64,000 bases of DNA from Celerinatantimonas yamalensis (GTDB lineage Bacteria > Pseudomonadota > Gammaproteobacteria > Enterobacterales > Celerinatantimonadaceae), in contig NZ_JBEQCT010000008.1 of the NCBI RefSeq assembly GCF_046054155.1, forward strand, positions 137,559-201,558, in the 5' to 3' direction. The position numbers and the translations under genes are program-made. How positions within the stretch are numbered: position 1 is the first letter of the stretch; the number at the start of each line of letters is the position of its first letter. This document shows positions 54,524-63,293 of the stretch, one piece after another. Below the pieces are notes generated by a model, which ran no database searches, was not told where the DNA came from, and saw nothing but the letters and a program-made list of their open reading frames with translations.

Positions 54524-55642
54524 TTACTGAATTGTGACGGAAATAGATCGACCTTGCATCCTCTTTTTCAAGGTTCGTTTCGTGCGATCAACCACGTCAC
54601 CGGCAAGCTGACCACAGGCAGCGTCAATATCATCACCACGAGTCTTGCGAACCACGACAGTTAACCCTTTTGCCATCAACACCTTACTAAAACGATCGAT
54701 GCGACTGTTAGATGGTTTTCCATAGGGTGAATCAGGGTATGGATTAAATGGAATTAAATTAATCTTACACGGCGTATCTTTAAGCAATTCAGCCAGTTCA
54801 TAAGCATGTTCCATTTCATCATTAACCCGCTCAAGCATGACATACTCAACGGTCACCTTACCATGATTCGCATTGGATTTAGCCATATAACGTTTCACGG
54901 CCGCTAAAAACTCACTGATATTATATTTGTCATTGATCGGCATGATTTCACTACGCAGCTTATCATTAGGCGCATGCAATGAGATAGCCAGCGCCACATC
55001 GATACGATCACCGAGCATATCTAACGCTGGAACCACACCAGATGTGCTAATGGTGACACGGCGCTTACTCAAACCAAAAGCAAGATCATCCATCATCAAC
55101 TCCATTGCGGGAACCACATTATTCAAATTTAATAACGGTTCGCCCATTCCCATCATCACGACATTGGTGATTGGCCGTTGACCTGTTTGTTTACTAAAAC
55201 CAATCACCTGCGCTGCGCGCCAAACTTGGCCGATAATATCAGACACTTTTAAATTGCGATTAAAACCTTGCTGCGCGGTTGAACAGAATTTACATGCTAA
55301 TGCACAGCCCACTTGCGATGAAACACACAATGTTGCACGATCGCGCTCTGGAATATAGACGGTTTCTATCTCTTGCCCATGAACGAGCATTGCCCATTTG
55401 ATTGTGCCATCAGCAGAGCGCTGTTCTTTTGAAATCTCAGGGGCGCGGATCTCAGCTTTTTCTATCAATTTACCGCGCAGCACTTTATTGACATTGGTCA
55501 TCTGCTCAAAATCGCTGACGCCAAAGTGGTAAATCCATTTCATCACCTGATCAGCCCGAAAGGGTTTTTCCCCCATGTCGGCGAAAAAATCGCGCATTCC
55601 TTGGCGGTTCAGATCCAGTAGATTAATTTTTTGCTCACTCAT
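54524..55642 (-). CDS. rlmN: Dual-specificity 23S rRNA/tRNA adenine-2 methyltransferase RlmN
   Basis: A 372-aa radical-SAM enzyme that methylates A2503 of 23S rRNA and A37 of some tRNAs. The cluster-binding CxxxCxxC motif is GCALACKFCS near residue 110, and the methyl-carrying Cys lies near the C-terminus in DIDAACGQLAG. MMGMGEPLLN and the N-terminal GxPxFRADQ-like GEKPFRADQVMKW fit. Confidence 0.96.
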   Translation of the reverse strand: MSEQKINLLDLNRQGMRDFFADMGEKPFRADQVMKWIYHFGVSDFEQMTNVNKVLRGKLIEKAEIRAPEISKEQRSADGTIKWAMLVHGQEIETVYIPERDRATLCVSSQVGCALACKFCSTAQQGFNRNLKVSDIIGQVWRAAQVIGFSKQTGQRPITNVVMMGMGEPLLNLNNVVPAMELMMDDLAFGLSKRRVTISTSGVVPALDMLGDRIDVALAISLHAPNDKLRSEIMPINDKYNISEFLAAVKRYMAKSNANHGKVTVEYVMLERVNDEMEHAYELAELLKDTPCKINLIPFNPYPDSPYGKPSNSRIDRFSKVLMAKGLTVVVRKTRGDDIDAACGQLAGDVVDRTKRTLKKRMQGRSISVTIQ

Positions 55643-55806
55643 GAACGATGCGATCCTTAATTAAAAAAGCGCCAGATTGTACAAATCCTAACGCCTATGA
55701 GCCAGTACCGAATACCACCGACGGCATATCGATTATCCCCAGTACTCACCATTGAATAAACCTGCTAACTTATTTTAACAAACTAAAGACCATTTAAGGA
55801 GACTCG

Positions 55807-56370
55807 ATGCTGCGAAAATCAGCAATTGTTATAGCCATGGCTAGTATATTCCTCTCTAGCATGGCTCATGCCACTGGAGCACAGCTGTCAGTTCCTTTGC
55901 ACAACTTCCCCGACTCAAACCATGTACATGGGGTAAGATTTTCATTTTTATACGGTAAAACAAAAAATGTGAGTGGATTAGATCTGCCAATATTTGCGCT
56001 CTCCGACATAGACAACTTTAAAGGCGTTCAGTTCTCACCTTTTATTGGAATAGGCCACATACACGGAAAATTTCAAGGGATAGGGATTAACTTAGTAAAC
56101 TGGCATGAGGGCGACGATACTGGGGTCAATATTGGGCTGGTTAATTTTACGCACAACGTTCAAGGGGTAAATCTAGGAGCCGTGAACATCAATAGCGACC
56201 AATCATTGGTTGATATCGGCTTAGTAAACTACGCGCCAAGCACAACGTTTCAACTGGGTTTTGTCAATGCGACACAAAATCTACAAGGATTACAGATTGG
56301 ACTAATTAATTATGCAGCTAATGGGATTGTCCCTATCCTACCGATTGTAAACTTTAATAAAAACTTTTAG
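55807..56370 (+). CDS. Secreted surface-repeat protein, LA_2272-like
   Basis: A 187-aa protein with a signal peptide (cleavage after SMAHA near 22). The body is a run of short repeats of the type GVNIGLVNFTHNVQGVNLGAVN and QLGFVNATQNLQGLQIGLIN, period roughly 16-20 residues, ending PILPIVNFNKNF. The pattern suggests a beta-solenoid or beta-barrel-like outer-surface protein. Such proteins (LA_2272 surface repeats) occur in many marine gammaproteobacteria; the function is unknown. AAGGAG lies before the ATG. Confidence 0.65.
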   Translation: MLRKSAIVIAMASIFLSSMAHATGAQLSVPLHNFPDSNHVHGVRFSFLYGKTKNVSGLDLPIFALSDIDNFKGVQFSPFIGIGHIHGKFQGIGINLVNWHEGDDTGVNIGLVNFTHNVQGVNLGAVNINSDQSLVDIGLVNYAPSTTFQLGFVNATQNLQGLQIGLINYAANGIVPILPIVNFNKNF

Positions 56371-56389
56371 GCACTCAAACGCCATTAAA

Positions 56390-56426
56390 ATGAGAGAAAA
56401 AGCCCTTGATAGGCTGTTTCTCTCAT
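56390..56426. terminator. Bidirectional terminator
   Basis: ATGAGAGAAA / TTTCTCTCAT with an inner AGCC / GGCT stem, between the convergent repeat-protein gene and gltX. Confidence 0.75.
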
Positions 56427-56439
56427 CAGCTCAACTTAC

Positions 56440-57918
56440 CTAAGCGCAATAAGCTTTGTACTCTTTTTCTAATTTTTTCGCGGCTTTTTTACTGACACCT
56501 ACAGTTGCTAGTGCAGCTCGCAAGCGCGCACGAGAGAGATCAGGACCTAAAATTTCCATCGCATCCACAACCGAGGTCGAACTGGTTTTGCCAGTGATAG
56601 CCACAAAGATAGGTTCAAGAAAATCTTTTACTTTGAGCTCAAAATGAGTCGCTAACGATTTAGCAACGGCAAAGATTTCATCTTTGCTCCAATGGCGCAA
56701 TGCTTCTAGCTCCCAGATGAAGAACTGTAAACTATCCCGCAATTGTTCTTCTGTAAGTTTGTGGCTTAACAGCGCAGCATCATACTCAGGGATGCCACTG
56801 ACAAAATGCCCAGCTAATGGAGCCAAATCACTGAACACCTCTAAGCGCGTCTTAGCCTGCGGCAAAATGCTCATCAGTGTGTCACGATTATAAGCCCAAG
56901 CAACCAGCCGATCAGCCAATTGTTCATCGCTTAACTCTTCGCGGATCCACAATCCATTGAGCCATTTAAGCTTATCAACATCAAAGACTGGCCCACCTAA
57001 TGAGACGCGTTTGATATCAAATTGCTCGATCATCTGGCTCAATGAGAACTTCTCACGACCGTCAGGCATTGACCACCCCATACGGCCTAAGTAGTTCAGA
57101 ACAGCTTCTGGCAAAAAGCCCATTTTTTGATAGTACAAGATACTCGTTGGATTCTTGCGTTTACTCAGTTTAGATTTATCGGGGTTACGCAGCAGCGGCA
57201 TATGTCCAAGTTCTGGTGCTTGCCAGCCAAAATCCTCATAGAGTTTCATAAGTTTAGGTGCTGAATTGAGCCACTCTTCACCGCGAAAAACATGTGTGAT
57301 CCCCATCAGATGGTCATCAACCACGTTGGCTAAAAAGTAGGTTGGATAACCATCGGCTTTGAGTAACACCTGCATGTCCACTTGTTCCCACGGGATCTCA
57401 ACCTCACCGCGCAAGTAATCATTGAATTTAAAACTGCCCGATTCTGGAATTTTCATGCGAATGACATACGGGTCTCCCGCATCTAAATGTGCTTGGATCT
57501 CATCCTTGCTCAAACGCAAACCCCGTCCATCGTAATGAGGTTGGATACCCTGCGCGTTTTGTTCAGCGCGCATCTGAGCAAGCTCATCGGCACTTGCAAA
57601 GCAATAAAAGGCTTTGCCTTCATCAATCAGTTGCTGCGCATACTGCTGATAAATCTCAATCCGATCACTTTGTCGGTACGGACCTTTATCACCGCCAATA
57701 TCTGGGCCTTCATCCCAAGATAAGCCTAGCCAATTCAGACTATCTAAAATAGCCTGCTCAGACTCTCGACTACTGCGAGTTCGGTCAGTATCCTCAATTC
57801 GCAAGACAAACTCTCCGCCTTGCGATTTAGCAAATGCATAGTTAAACAACGCAATATAAGCCGTGCCCACATGCGGATCACCAGTTGGTGATGGAGCCAC
57901 CCGAGTTCGAACAGTCAT
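56440..57918 (-). CDS. gltX: Glutamyl-tRNA synthetase
   Basis: 492 aa from the ATG at 57918 (MTVRTRVAPSPTG), which has AGAGAG upstream; the ORF opens at 57948. The class I HIGH motif region is PSPTGDPHVGTAY and the KMSKS-equivalent is KSKLSKRKNP. It resembles the longer pseudomonad-type enzyme (for example GGDKGPYRQSDR), not the 471-aa E. coli type. tRNA-Val genes lie upstream on the other strand, a common arrangement. Confidence 0.96.
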   Translation of the reverse strand: MTVRTRVAPSPTGDPHVGTAYIALFNYAFAKSQGGEFVLRIEDTDRTRSSRESEQAILDSLNWLGLSWDEGPDIGGDKGPYRQSDRIEIYQQYAQQLIDEGKAFYCFASADELAQMRAEQNAQGIQPHYDGRGLRLSKDEIQAHLDAGDPYVIRMKIPESGSFKFNDYLRGEVEIPWEQVDMQVLLKADGYPTYFLANVVDDHLMGITHVFRGEEWLNSAPKLMKLYEDFGWQAPELGHMPLLRNPDKSKLSKRKNPTSILYYQKMGFLPEAVLNYLGRMGWSMPDGREKFSLSQMIEQFDIKRVSLGGPVFDVDKLKWLNGLWIREELSDEQLADRLVAWAYNRDTLMSILPQAKTRLEVFSDLAPLAGHFVSGIPEYDAALLSHKLTEEQLRDSLQFFIWELEALRHWSKDEIFAVAKSLATHFELKVKDFLEPIFVAITGKTSSTSVVDAMEILGPDLSRARLRAALATVGVSKKAAKKLEKEYKAYCA

Positions 57919-58122
57919 GAAATCTCTCTTAACGTTAAATGACGACAATCACAATGACCATTATCTTATCATAATGGCAATGGGCTGTTTATCTTCGTAC
58001 TCTGGAAAATTTAAATGGGTATGGGAGCTTGCAATATTCGTCGTTTTAGGCGTTAGGTGCCCAGAAACACTGGTTTTTTTGTTGATAAAACCAGCAAACA
58101 AGCGTTTTTTTAAAATTTTGCG

Positions 58123-58150
58123 TTGACAGAGCTACGAGTCTCCCTATAAT
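58123..58150 (+). promoter_or_regulatory. Promoter of the tRNA-Val cluster
   Basis: TTGACA and TATAAT, both perfect sigma-70 boxes, 16 bases apart, followed by a G+C-rich discriminator (ACGCCTCC). It lies 15 bases before the first tRNA, as expected for a stringently controlled stable-RNA promoter. Confidence 0.9.
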
Positions 58151-58165
58151 ACGCCTCCACAAGTT

Positions 58166-58241
58166 GGTTGCTTAGCTCAGTTGGGAGAGCATCGCCCTTA
58201 CAAGGCGAGGGTCACTGGTTCGAACCCAGTAGCAACCACCA
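58166..58241 (+). tRNA. tRNA-Val(TAC), version A
   Basis: 76 nt with CCA. Acceptor stem GGTTGCT / AGCAACC, anticodon loop CTTACAA. First of four co-transcribed copies. Confidence 0.97.
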
Positions 58242-58245
58242 TCGT

Positions 58246-58321
58246 GGTCGTTTAGCTCAGTTGGGAGAGCATCGCCCTTACAAGGCGAGGGTCGCTGGTT
58301 CGAACCCAGCAACGACCACCA
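58246..58321 (+). tRNA. tRNA-Val(TAC), version B
   Basis: 76 nt with CCA. Same core as version A, but the acceptor stem is GGTCGTT / AACGACC and the T-stem has CGCTGG / CCAGCA instead of CACTGG / CCAGTA. Confidence 0.97.
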
Positions 58322-58326
58322 CAAAT

Positions 58327-58402
58327 GGTTGCTTAGCTCAGTTGGGAGAGCATCGCCCTTACAAGGCGAGGGTCACTGGTTCGAACCCAGTAGCAACCAC
58401 CA
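58327..58402 (+). tRNA. tRNA-Val(TAC), version A
   Basis: Identical to the copy at 58166. Confidence 0.97.
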
Positions 58403-58407
58403 TATTT

Positions 58408-58483
58408 GGTCGTTTAGCTCAGTTGGGAGAGCATCGCCCTTACAAGGCGAGGGTCGCTGGTTCGAACCCAGCAACGACCACCA
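58408..58483 (+). tRNA. tRNA-Val(TAC), version B
   Basis: Identical to the copy at 58246. Ends seven bases before the stop of the convergent lipoprotein gene. Confidence 0.97.
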
Positions 58484-58489
58484 TGTCTT

Positions 58490-59008
58490 TTATTTCCTCT
58501 TTTGCATCATCAATGTCACATGCCCTACTGGCAAACCAAATTTATATAGCGTACTGGTATTAATTACGACTTGATCGTCGATTCGATACAGCCAGTCATC
58601 TACTTTGAACTTCCAATTTTTATTATTAATAGGCACATTCAATACGTAATGCCAATTCACCACTGAGCCAGCAATTGCACCTTGCGCCCTGCCGTCCACG
58701 TCCCCAGCTTGCCCTGTTATATTGTTTCCATCAAGCGTGATTCTCCACACCCGCGACTGCTTGCTACCATCGTTATAGTGAAAGTTTTCATCTAGCGTTA
58801 AGATATTCCCTTGCCAACTGGCTTGAATATCGGTGGTAAACCGGCGAGTGAGTTTATTTGAATAATCCGTCACCATCCCCCACGCTTTTATATGCCCATT
58901 AAAAAATTGCCGAAATGCAAAGGCTGGCTGGGTGCCTTGGTAGCTGGTTAGCTCCGTACTACAGCTAGTTAATAGTGCCAATATCACCACTAAAAATAAC
59001 TGTCGCAT
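58490..59008 (-). CDS. DUF3833 lipoprotein
   Basis: A 172-aa lipoprotein with lipobox LLTSC (Cys16). The pattern FFNGHIKAWGMVTDYSNKLT, NFHYNDGSKQSRVWRITLDG and VDDWLYRIDDQVVINTSTLYK is the DUF3833 family. It is the last gene of a three-gene operon with a chalcone-isomerase-like protein and a DUF2878 membrane protein. In other gammaproteobacteria this trio accompanies cyclopropane-fatty-acid-synthase-like lipid genes, which are absent here. Confidence 0.85.
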   Translation of the reverse strand: MRQLFLVVILALLTSCSTELTSYQGTQPAFAFRQFFNGHIKAWGMVTDYSNKLTRRFTTDIQASWQGNILTLDENFHYNDGSKQSRVWRITLDGNNITGQAGDVDGRAQGAIAGSVVNWHYVLNVPINNKNWKFKVDDWLYRIDDQVVINTSTLYKFGLPVGHVTLMMQKRK

Positions 59009-59011
59009 CCT

Positions 59012-59524
59012 CTATCCTCCAAGTAATTTTTGACGCTGTTTTGGGTAGCCATTGTCAGGGCTCAGCCAAATCGACAAAAACGCTTTAGCAAAGCGTTTGT
59101 CATCAATTGTTCCTATGGGTTGAGCGCCAAGATAGAAACGACTTGTGCCATTTGGGGTGACGCTAAAGGCTATACAATCCCCCTTGTGCACATTTGGCCA
59201 TATCGTGTTGAGTTTATCTAACCATTGTTGGGTTGGCAGAGCTTGTACCATTTTTATTTTTTGCCATTCTTTTCGCGTTTGCTTGACTAACTCTTGATGT
59301 GTAATAGTACGCAGATAGGTGATCTGCAACTGCGTGCCAGGTTTGGCTTGTTTAGCTGCTTGTACGCCTTTAGCTTGATATAATTGCGCGCGATAGATAT
59401 CAAACCACCATTTGGTCAAGGTAAATTGCCCCAACAAAATCTGGTCGGCTGGAACAGGGCAAGCATTACTCTTAGGTTCAGCTGCGGCTAAACTCGCCGC
59501 GAACAATAGAGCATTCAGTATCAT
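59012..59524 (-). CDS. Chalcone-isomerase-like periplasmic protein
   Basis: A 170-aa protein with a short signal sequence (LNALLFAASLAAA). ILLGQFTLTKWWFDIYRAQLY and the C-terminal FAKAFLSIWLSPDNGYPKQR fit the Chalcone_3 family of bacterial chalcone-isomerase-fold proteins, which are thought to bind lipids or fatty acids. Three bases separate it from the DUF3833 gene. Confidence 0.82.
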   Translation of the reverse strand: MILNALLFAASLAAAEPKSNACPVPADQILLGQFTLTKWWFDIYRAQLYQAKGVQAAKQAKPGTQLQITYLRTITHQELVKQTRKEWQKIKMVQALPTQQWLDKLNTIWPNVHKGDCIAFSVTPNGTSRFYLGAQPIGTIDDKRFAKAFLSIWLSPDNGYPKQRQKLLGG

Positions 59525-59535
59525 ATTTCGACCCC

Positions 59536-60057
59536 TTATTCATCTCGCGATAATGGCCACACACAAGTCATCAACTTACAAAAGTATAGTAATAAAGGGG
59601 TTAAAATTAGCCATACAATCATAAGCACGCCAATATCGCCTGCATTCAGCGTATCAATTGCACCTAATTGCGATCCAGCCCAATAGCTAGATGCACCCCC
59701 AATACTCCCTAGAAAGGCCGCTAACACGAGTCGCTCCTGTAACCATTTAAGCGAAATATTAAGTAACGTAGCAAAACTAAACCATAGCGCAACTAACCAT
59801 ATAGGGATCCCTTGGGCCTGCCAAACTGGGCCGTAAACACCGCTAACAGCAAGCAAACTGTCAACGCCAGAGCCTATCAGTACCGTCCCAATAAGTATGA
59901 GTCCGCTGGCGAAGCGGGCTCGTTCACAGGCTAGATAGGTAACGACCGATAAAGCCGCGCATAGCAGCGCATAGATATTATTATTCAGGCAAACCAAGAG
60001 CCACCAGCTTAGCTGGTAGCCCATCACATTGATGAAAAGGTAGCTACGTTGACTCAT
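59536..60057 (-). CDS. DUF2878 inner-membrane protein
   Basis: A 173-aa protein with about five TM helices. The N-terminal FINVMGYQLSWWLLVCLNNN and DSLLAVSGVYGP plus IPIWLVALWFSFATLLN are the DUF2878 pattern. First gene of the operon. Function unknown. Confidence 0.85.
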   Translation of the reverse strand: MSQRSYLFINVMGYQLSWWLLVCLNNNIYALLCAALSVVTYLACERARFASGLILIGTVLIGSGVDSLLAVSGVYGPVWQAQGIPIWLVALWFSFATLLNISLKWLQERLVLAAFLGSIGGASSYWAGSQLGAIDTLNAGDIGVLMIVWLILTPLLLYFCKLMTCVWPLSRDE

Positions 60058-60325
60058 GATTTACCTGCAGGCATATAATATGAGTAGAAGCTGCATAAAA
60101 GGCTTTGCTCTGTTTGCTAAGCCTAATTATTCGACAAAAAATGTCGGGGCGAACCAAAGTGCCCTTTAAACATTCCAATGAGGTACTCACTGAATCATAG
60201 CCGAGTCATGACTCAGTTAATTGCCAGCAACACGAAAAAATCTAGATTAGACAAATTGCTCTAACACAGTCGTAGGGCGCCCGTTATCAAGCAGTGAATT
60301 TTGCTCAATCACGCCAACTGTTCAC

Positions 60326-62335
60326 TCATTGATGGGCTTTCAACCACATCAGTAACTGCGTTTCATCCCAAATGGTGATGCCCAGTTCTTCGGCCTTGAC
60401 TAATTTAGAACCAGCCGCTTCACCAGCCACCACTACCGACGTTTTTTTCGAGACACTTCCGGCAACTTTCGCGCCAAAGTCTTGCAGCATTGCTTTGGCA
60501 TCACTACGTGCGAGTTGCTGCAGCGTTCCCGTCAGTACAAAGGTTTGCCCTTCCAATGGTCGCGTCTGCTCAGAATCAATTTCAACACTTGGCCAACTAA
60601 GAGCCTGGCACAAGCTCTTAACCACGCTGAGGTTATCGGCTTGGCGGAAAAAGTAATAGACATGTTTCGCAACAATTTCCCCGACATCCGAAACTTCTTG
60701 CAACTGCTCGACGGTTGCTTGCATCAGCACATCAAGCTTGCCAAAGTACTGAGCCAAATTTAAAGCCGTTGCTTCGCCGACTTCACGAATGCCCAGTGCA
60801 TATAAAAAGCGATTGAAAGTCGTTTGGCGCGACTTATCAATGGCATCGAGCAGCTTTTCCAAAGAACGCTCGCCCATCCGCTCGAGATTTAATAGCTCTG
60901 GGGCGTGCTCTCGAAGTCGATAGAGGTCTGCTGGGGTGTGAATAAAATCAGCATCCACTAGTTGCTCGACTAACTTGGTTCCTAACCCATCAATATCCAT
61001 TGCTTTACGTGAAACGTAATGACGCAGAGCTTCTTTGCGCTGCGCCGGGCAGCTTAAACCACCGGCGCAGCGAGCCACAGCTTCACCTTCAATTCGCTCG
61101 ATCTCACTCCCACACACTGGGCAATGAGATGGAAAAATAATGACTTTCGCATTCTCAGGACGTAGCTCTTGCATTACCCCCGTAATTTGCGGGATCACAT
61201 CGCCAGCTCGGCGCACCGAGACGGTGTCTCCTATCATCACTCCAAGCCTTTCAATCTCATCGGCATTATGCAGCGTAGCATTGCTGACGTTCACCCCGCC
61301 CACGGCCACAGCTTCTAGCCTTGCTACAGGCGTAATAGCGCCCGTTCGCCCGACCTGAAACTCGACGTCACGTAATATAGTTAGTTGTTCTTGGGCTGGA
61401 AACTTATGGGCAATGGCCCAGCGCGGTGCTCTTGCCACAAATCCTAAGCGATCTTGATCCGCGATGGCATTAACTTTATAGACGACACCATCAATATCAT
61501 AAGCAAGTGCATCTCGGCGCTGACCTATCTGCTGATAATAGTCTAAACAGCCTTGCTCACCATTTACCGATTTAACTTCGCAGCTTACAGTAATCCCCCA
61601 CTCGCGCAGTTGTTGCAACCGCTCATAATGCGTTGCAGACAACGCTCCCTCACACACGCCAATCGCATAAGCATAAAAGGTTAACGGCCGCTGCGCAGTG
61701 ATTTTCGAATCCAGTTGACGAAGACTCCCAGCGGCTGCATTTCTCGGGTTAGCAAATGGTTTTTGCTGATTAGCCAAACGCTGTTCATTGAGCTGATTAA
61801 ATCCGCTACGGGGCATAACCACTTCACCGCGCACTTCAATTTGTGAGGGATAATCCCCGCGCAGCTTTAATGGCACATTTCGAATCGTCTTGACGTTTTC
61901 AGTTATATCTTCACCCGTTTGCCCATCACCACGCGTTGCCGCACGAACCAGTTGCCCATGCTGATACAAAATACTCACCGCCAAACCATCAAGTTTAGGT
62001 TCGGCGCAAAACTCAATATCAAAATGACCCAAACGCTCACCTGTACGTTTGGTAAAGGCTAATAGCGATTCGTCATCAAAGACATTATCGAGCGATAACA
62101 TCGGCATTTCATGGCGAACCTGGTTGAATTCGCTCAGCGGCTTACCACCGATCCGTTGTGTCGGAGAGTCGCTGCGAATTAACTCAGGATTGGCTTGTTC
62201 AAGAGCTTGCAACTGTTGATATAACTCATCATAAACACTGTCGGGAACAGAAGTGTCATCTAATACATAGTAGTGGTAGGCATAATCATTTAGCTTGACT
62301 CTAAGCTGCTCAATCTTCTGTTCAATCGCTGACAT
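60326..62335 (-). CDS. ligA: NAD-dependent DNA ligase
   Basis: 669 aa from the ATG at 62335, which has AGGAAG upstream; the ORF opens at 62380. Order: Ia domain, adenylation domain with the active-site Lys in EPKLDGLAV (about K114), OB fold, four-Cys zinc finger (CPVCGSEIERIEGEAVARC plus CP), HhH repeats, and a C-terminal BRCT domain (LEGQTFVLTGTL). Follows zipA, as in E. coli. Confidence 0.97.
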   Translation of the reverse strand: MSAIEQKIEQLRVKLNDYAYHYYVLDDTSVPDSVYDELYQQLQALEQANPELIRSDSPTQRIGGKPLSEFNQVRHEMPMLSLDNVFDDESLLAFTKRTGERLGHFDIEFCAEPKLDGLAVSILYQHGQLVRAATRGDGQTGEDITENVKTIRNVPLKLRGDYPSQIEVRGEVVMPRSGFNQLNEQRLANQQKPFANPRNAAAGSLRQLDSKITAQRPLTFYAYAIGVCEGALSATHYERLQQLREWGITVSCEVKSVNGEQGCLDYYQQIGQRRDALAYDIDGVVYKVNAIADQDRLGFVARAPRWAIAHKFPAQEQLTILRDVEFQVGRTGAITPVARLEAVAVGGVNVSNATLHNADEIERLGVMIGDTVSVRRAGDVIPQITGVMQELRPENAKVIIFPSHCPVCGSEIERIEGEAVARCAGGLSCPAQRKEALRHYVSRKAMDIDGLGTKLVEQLVDADFIHTPADLYRLREHAPELLNLERMGERSLEKLLDAIDKSRQTTFNRFLYALGIREVGEATALNLAQYFGKLDVLMQATVEQLQEVSDVGEIVAKHVYYFFRQADNLSVVKSLCQALSWPSVEIDSEQTRPLEGQTFVLTGTLQQLARSDAKAMLQDFGAKVAGSVSKKTSVVVAGEAAGSKLVKAEELGITIWDETQLLMWLKAHQ

Positions 62336-62353
62336 GGCTTTACTTCCTAAATG

Positions 62354-62377
62354 AAAAAGCCTCCATAACAGAGGCTT
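62354..62377 (-). terminator. Hairpin between zipA and ligA
   Basis: AAGCCTC / GAGGCTT with a 7-base loop and five T after it on the minus strand. It is 22 bases after the zipA stop and directly before the ligA ribosome site. It may partly stop zipA transcripts. Confidence 0.75.
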
Positions 62378-62399
62378 CAAACAATCAATTCATCTGCAT

Positions 62400-63278
62400 T
62401 TATTCATGTGAGTTAGGCTGCAATAACTGCTGGCGCTCATACTCGCGGATCCGCTGCTGATAATGCTGCAAAGTTTGCGCGGTAAACGGATTGCGATGAC
62501 CATCCAATAAAATGCCATCCATATCCAAAACGATCCGCTCAGCGGCATTATACATGACATTGAAATTGCGCGAAGGCTCTCCGGCACACGGTACGGTCAT
62601 AAATAACGACACACCTTGGGTGCTAAAATGTTCCATATGTTCTGGGTCGAATGTACCTGGTTTGACCATGTTAGCTACGCTAAAAATAATCGCCCCGTGA
62701 CCGTTGGCTTGCAAGTGGCGATGATAAATATTCATTTCACCAAATTTGAGGCCTAAGCTGGTTAAGCAAGCCAATAGACGGCTACCCTCAAATTGCTCGC
62801 CCGTTGCAGCCACGACATTTAACACATAAACATCATCCGGCTGTGCAGCTGGTGCACTGGGTTCAGCTTTGGGTTGATGCGCGTCAGCTTTTGGTTCATG
62901 CACAGCTGCTGCCTCAACTTTCGACGCATTGTCGCTCATCACGGCATCATCGAGCGGCTCATCAACATCATCAGCAAGCTCATCAGAGGTCTCATCAAAG
63001 CTAAATTGCGGTTCAAGGCGCGGTTCCTCACCCACCACATGCACTTCTCCCACCCCTAAATCATCAAAGGCTGACGCCTCGGATGAAACATCACTGACAT
63101 CGTCTACCACCTTTGAAGGCGCAGCGCTGTGTGTTTGAGCCTTTTTGCGTTTACGCTTGGGTCTTTCTTCAACTAACCGTTCAGGTCGATTGCGCCGATT
63201 ACTCAAAAACCCATGTGCCAGTAACCCAGCAATAGCGATAATACCAATAATAATTAAAACAATGCGCAATTCCTGCAT
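62400..63278 (-). CDS. zipA: Cell division protein ZipA
   Basis: A 292-aa protein that tethers FtsZ to the membrane. N-terminal TM anchor at about 5-25 (IVLIIIGIIAIAGLLAHGFL), a basic patch (RPKRKRKK), a disordered acidic and A/P-rich linker (about 55-145), and the FtsZ-binding domain (VYLNVVAATGEQFEGSRLL-type segment; about 147-285). Between smc and ligA, the usual order. Confidence 0.95.
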   Translation of the reverse strand: MQELRIVLIIIGIIAIAGLLAHGFLSNRRNRPERLVEERPKRKRKKAQTHSAAPSKVVDDVSDVSSEASAFDDLGVGEVHVVGEEPRLEPQFSFDETSDELADDVDEPLDDAVMSDNASKVEAAAVHEPKADAHQPKAEPSAPAAQPDDVYVLNVVAATGEQFEGSRLLACLTSLGLKFGEMNIYHRHLQANGHGAIIFSVANMVKPGTFDPEHMEHFSTQGVSLFMTVPCAGEPSRNFNVMYNAAERIVLDMDGILLDGHRNPFTAQTLQHYQQRIREYERQQLLQPNSHE

Positions 63279-63293
63279 ATTCTCTACTCTGCT

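Noticed and set aside
58168..58563. Open frame of 131 codons with repeats LAQLGEHRPYKARV
   Set aside because: It is the translation of the four tRNA-Val genes and their spacers; the repeats are tRNA sequence, not protein.
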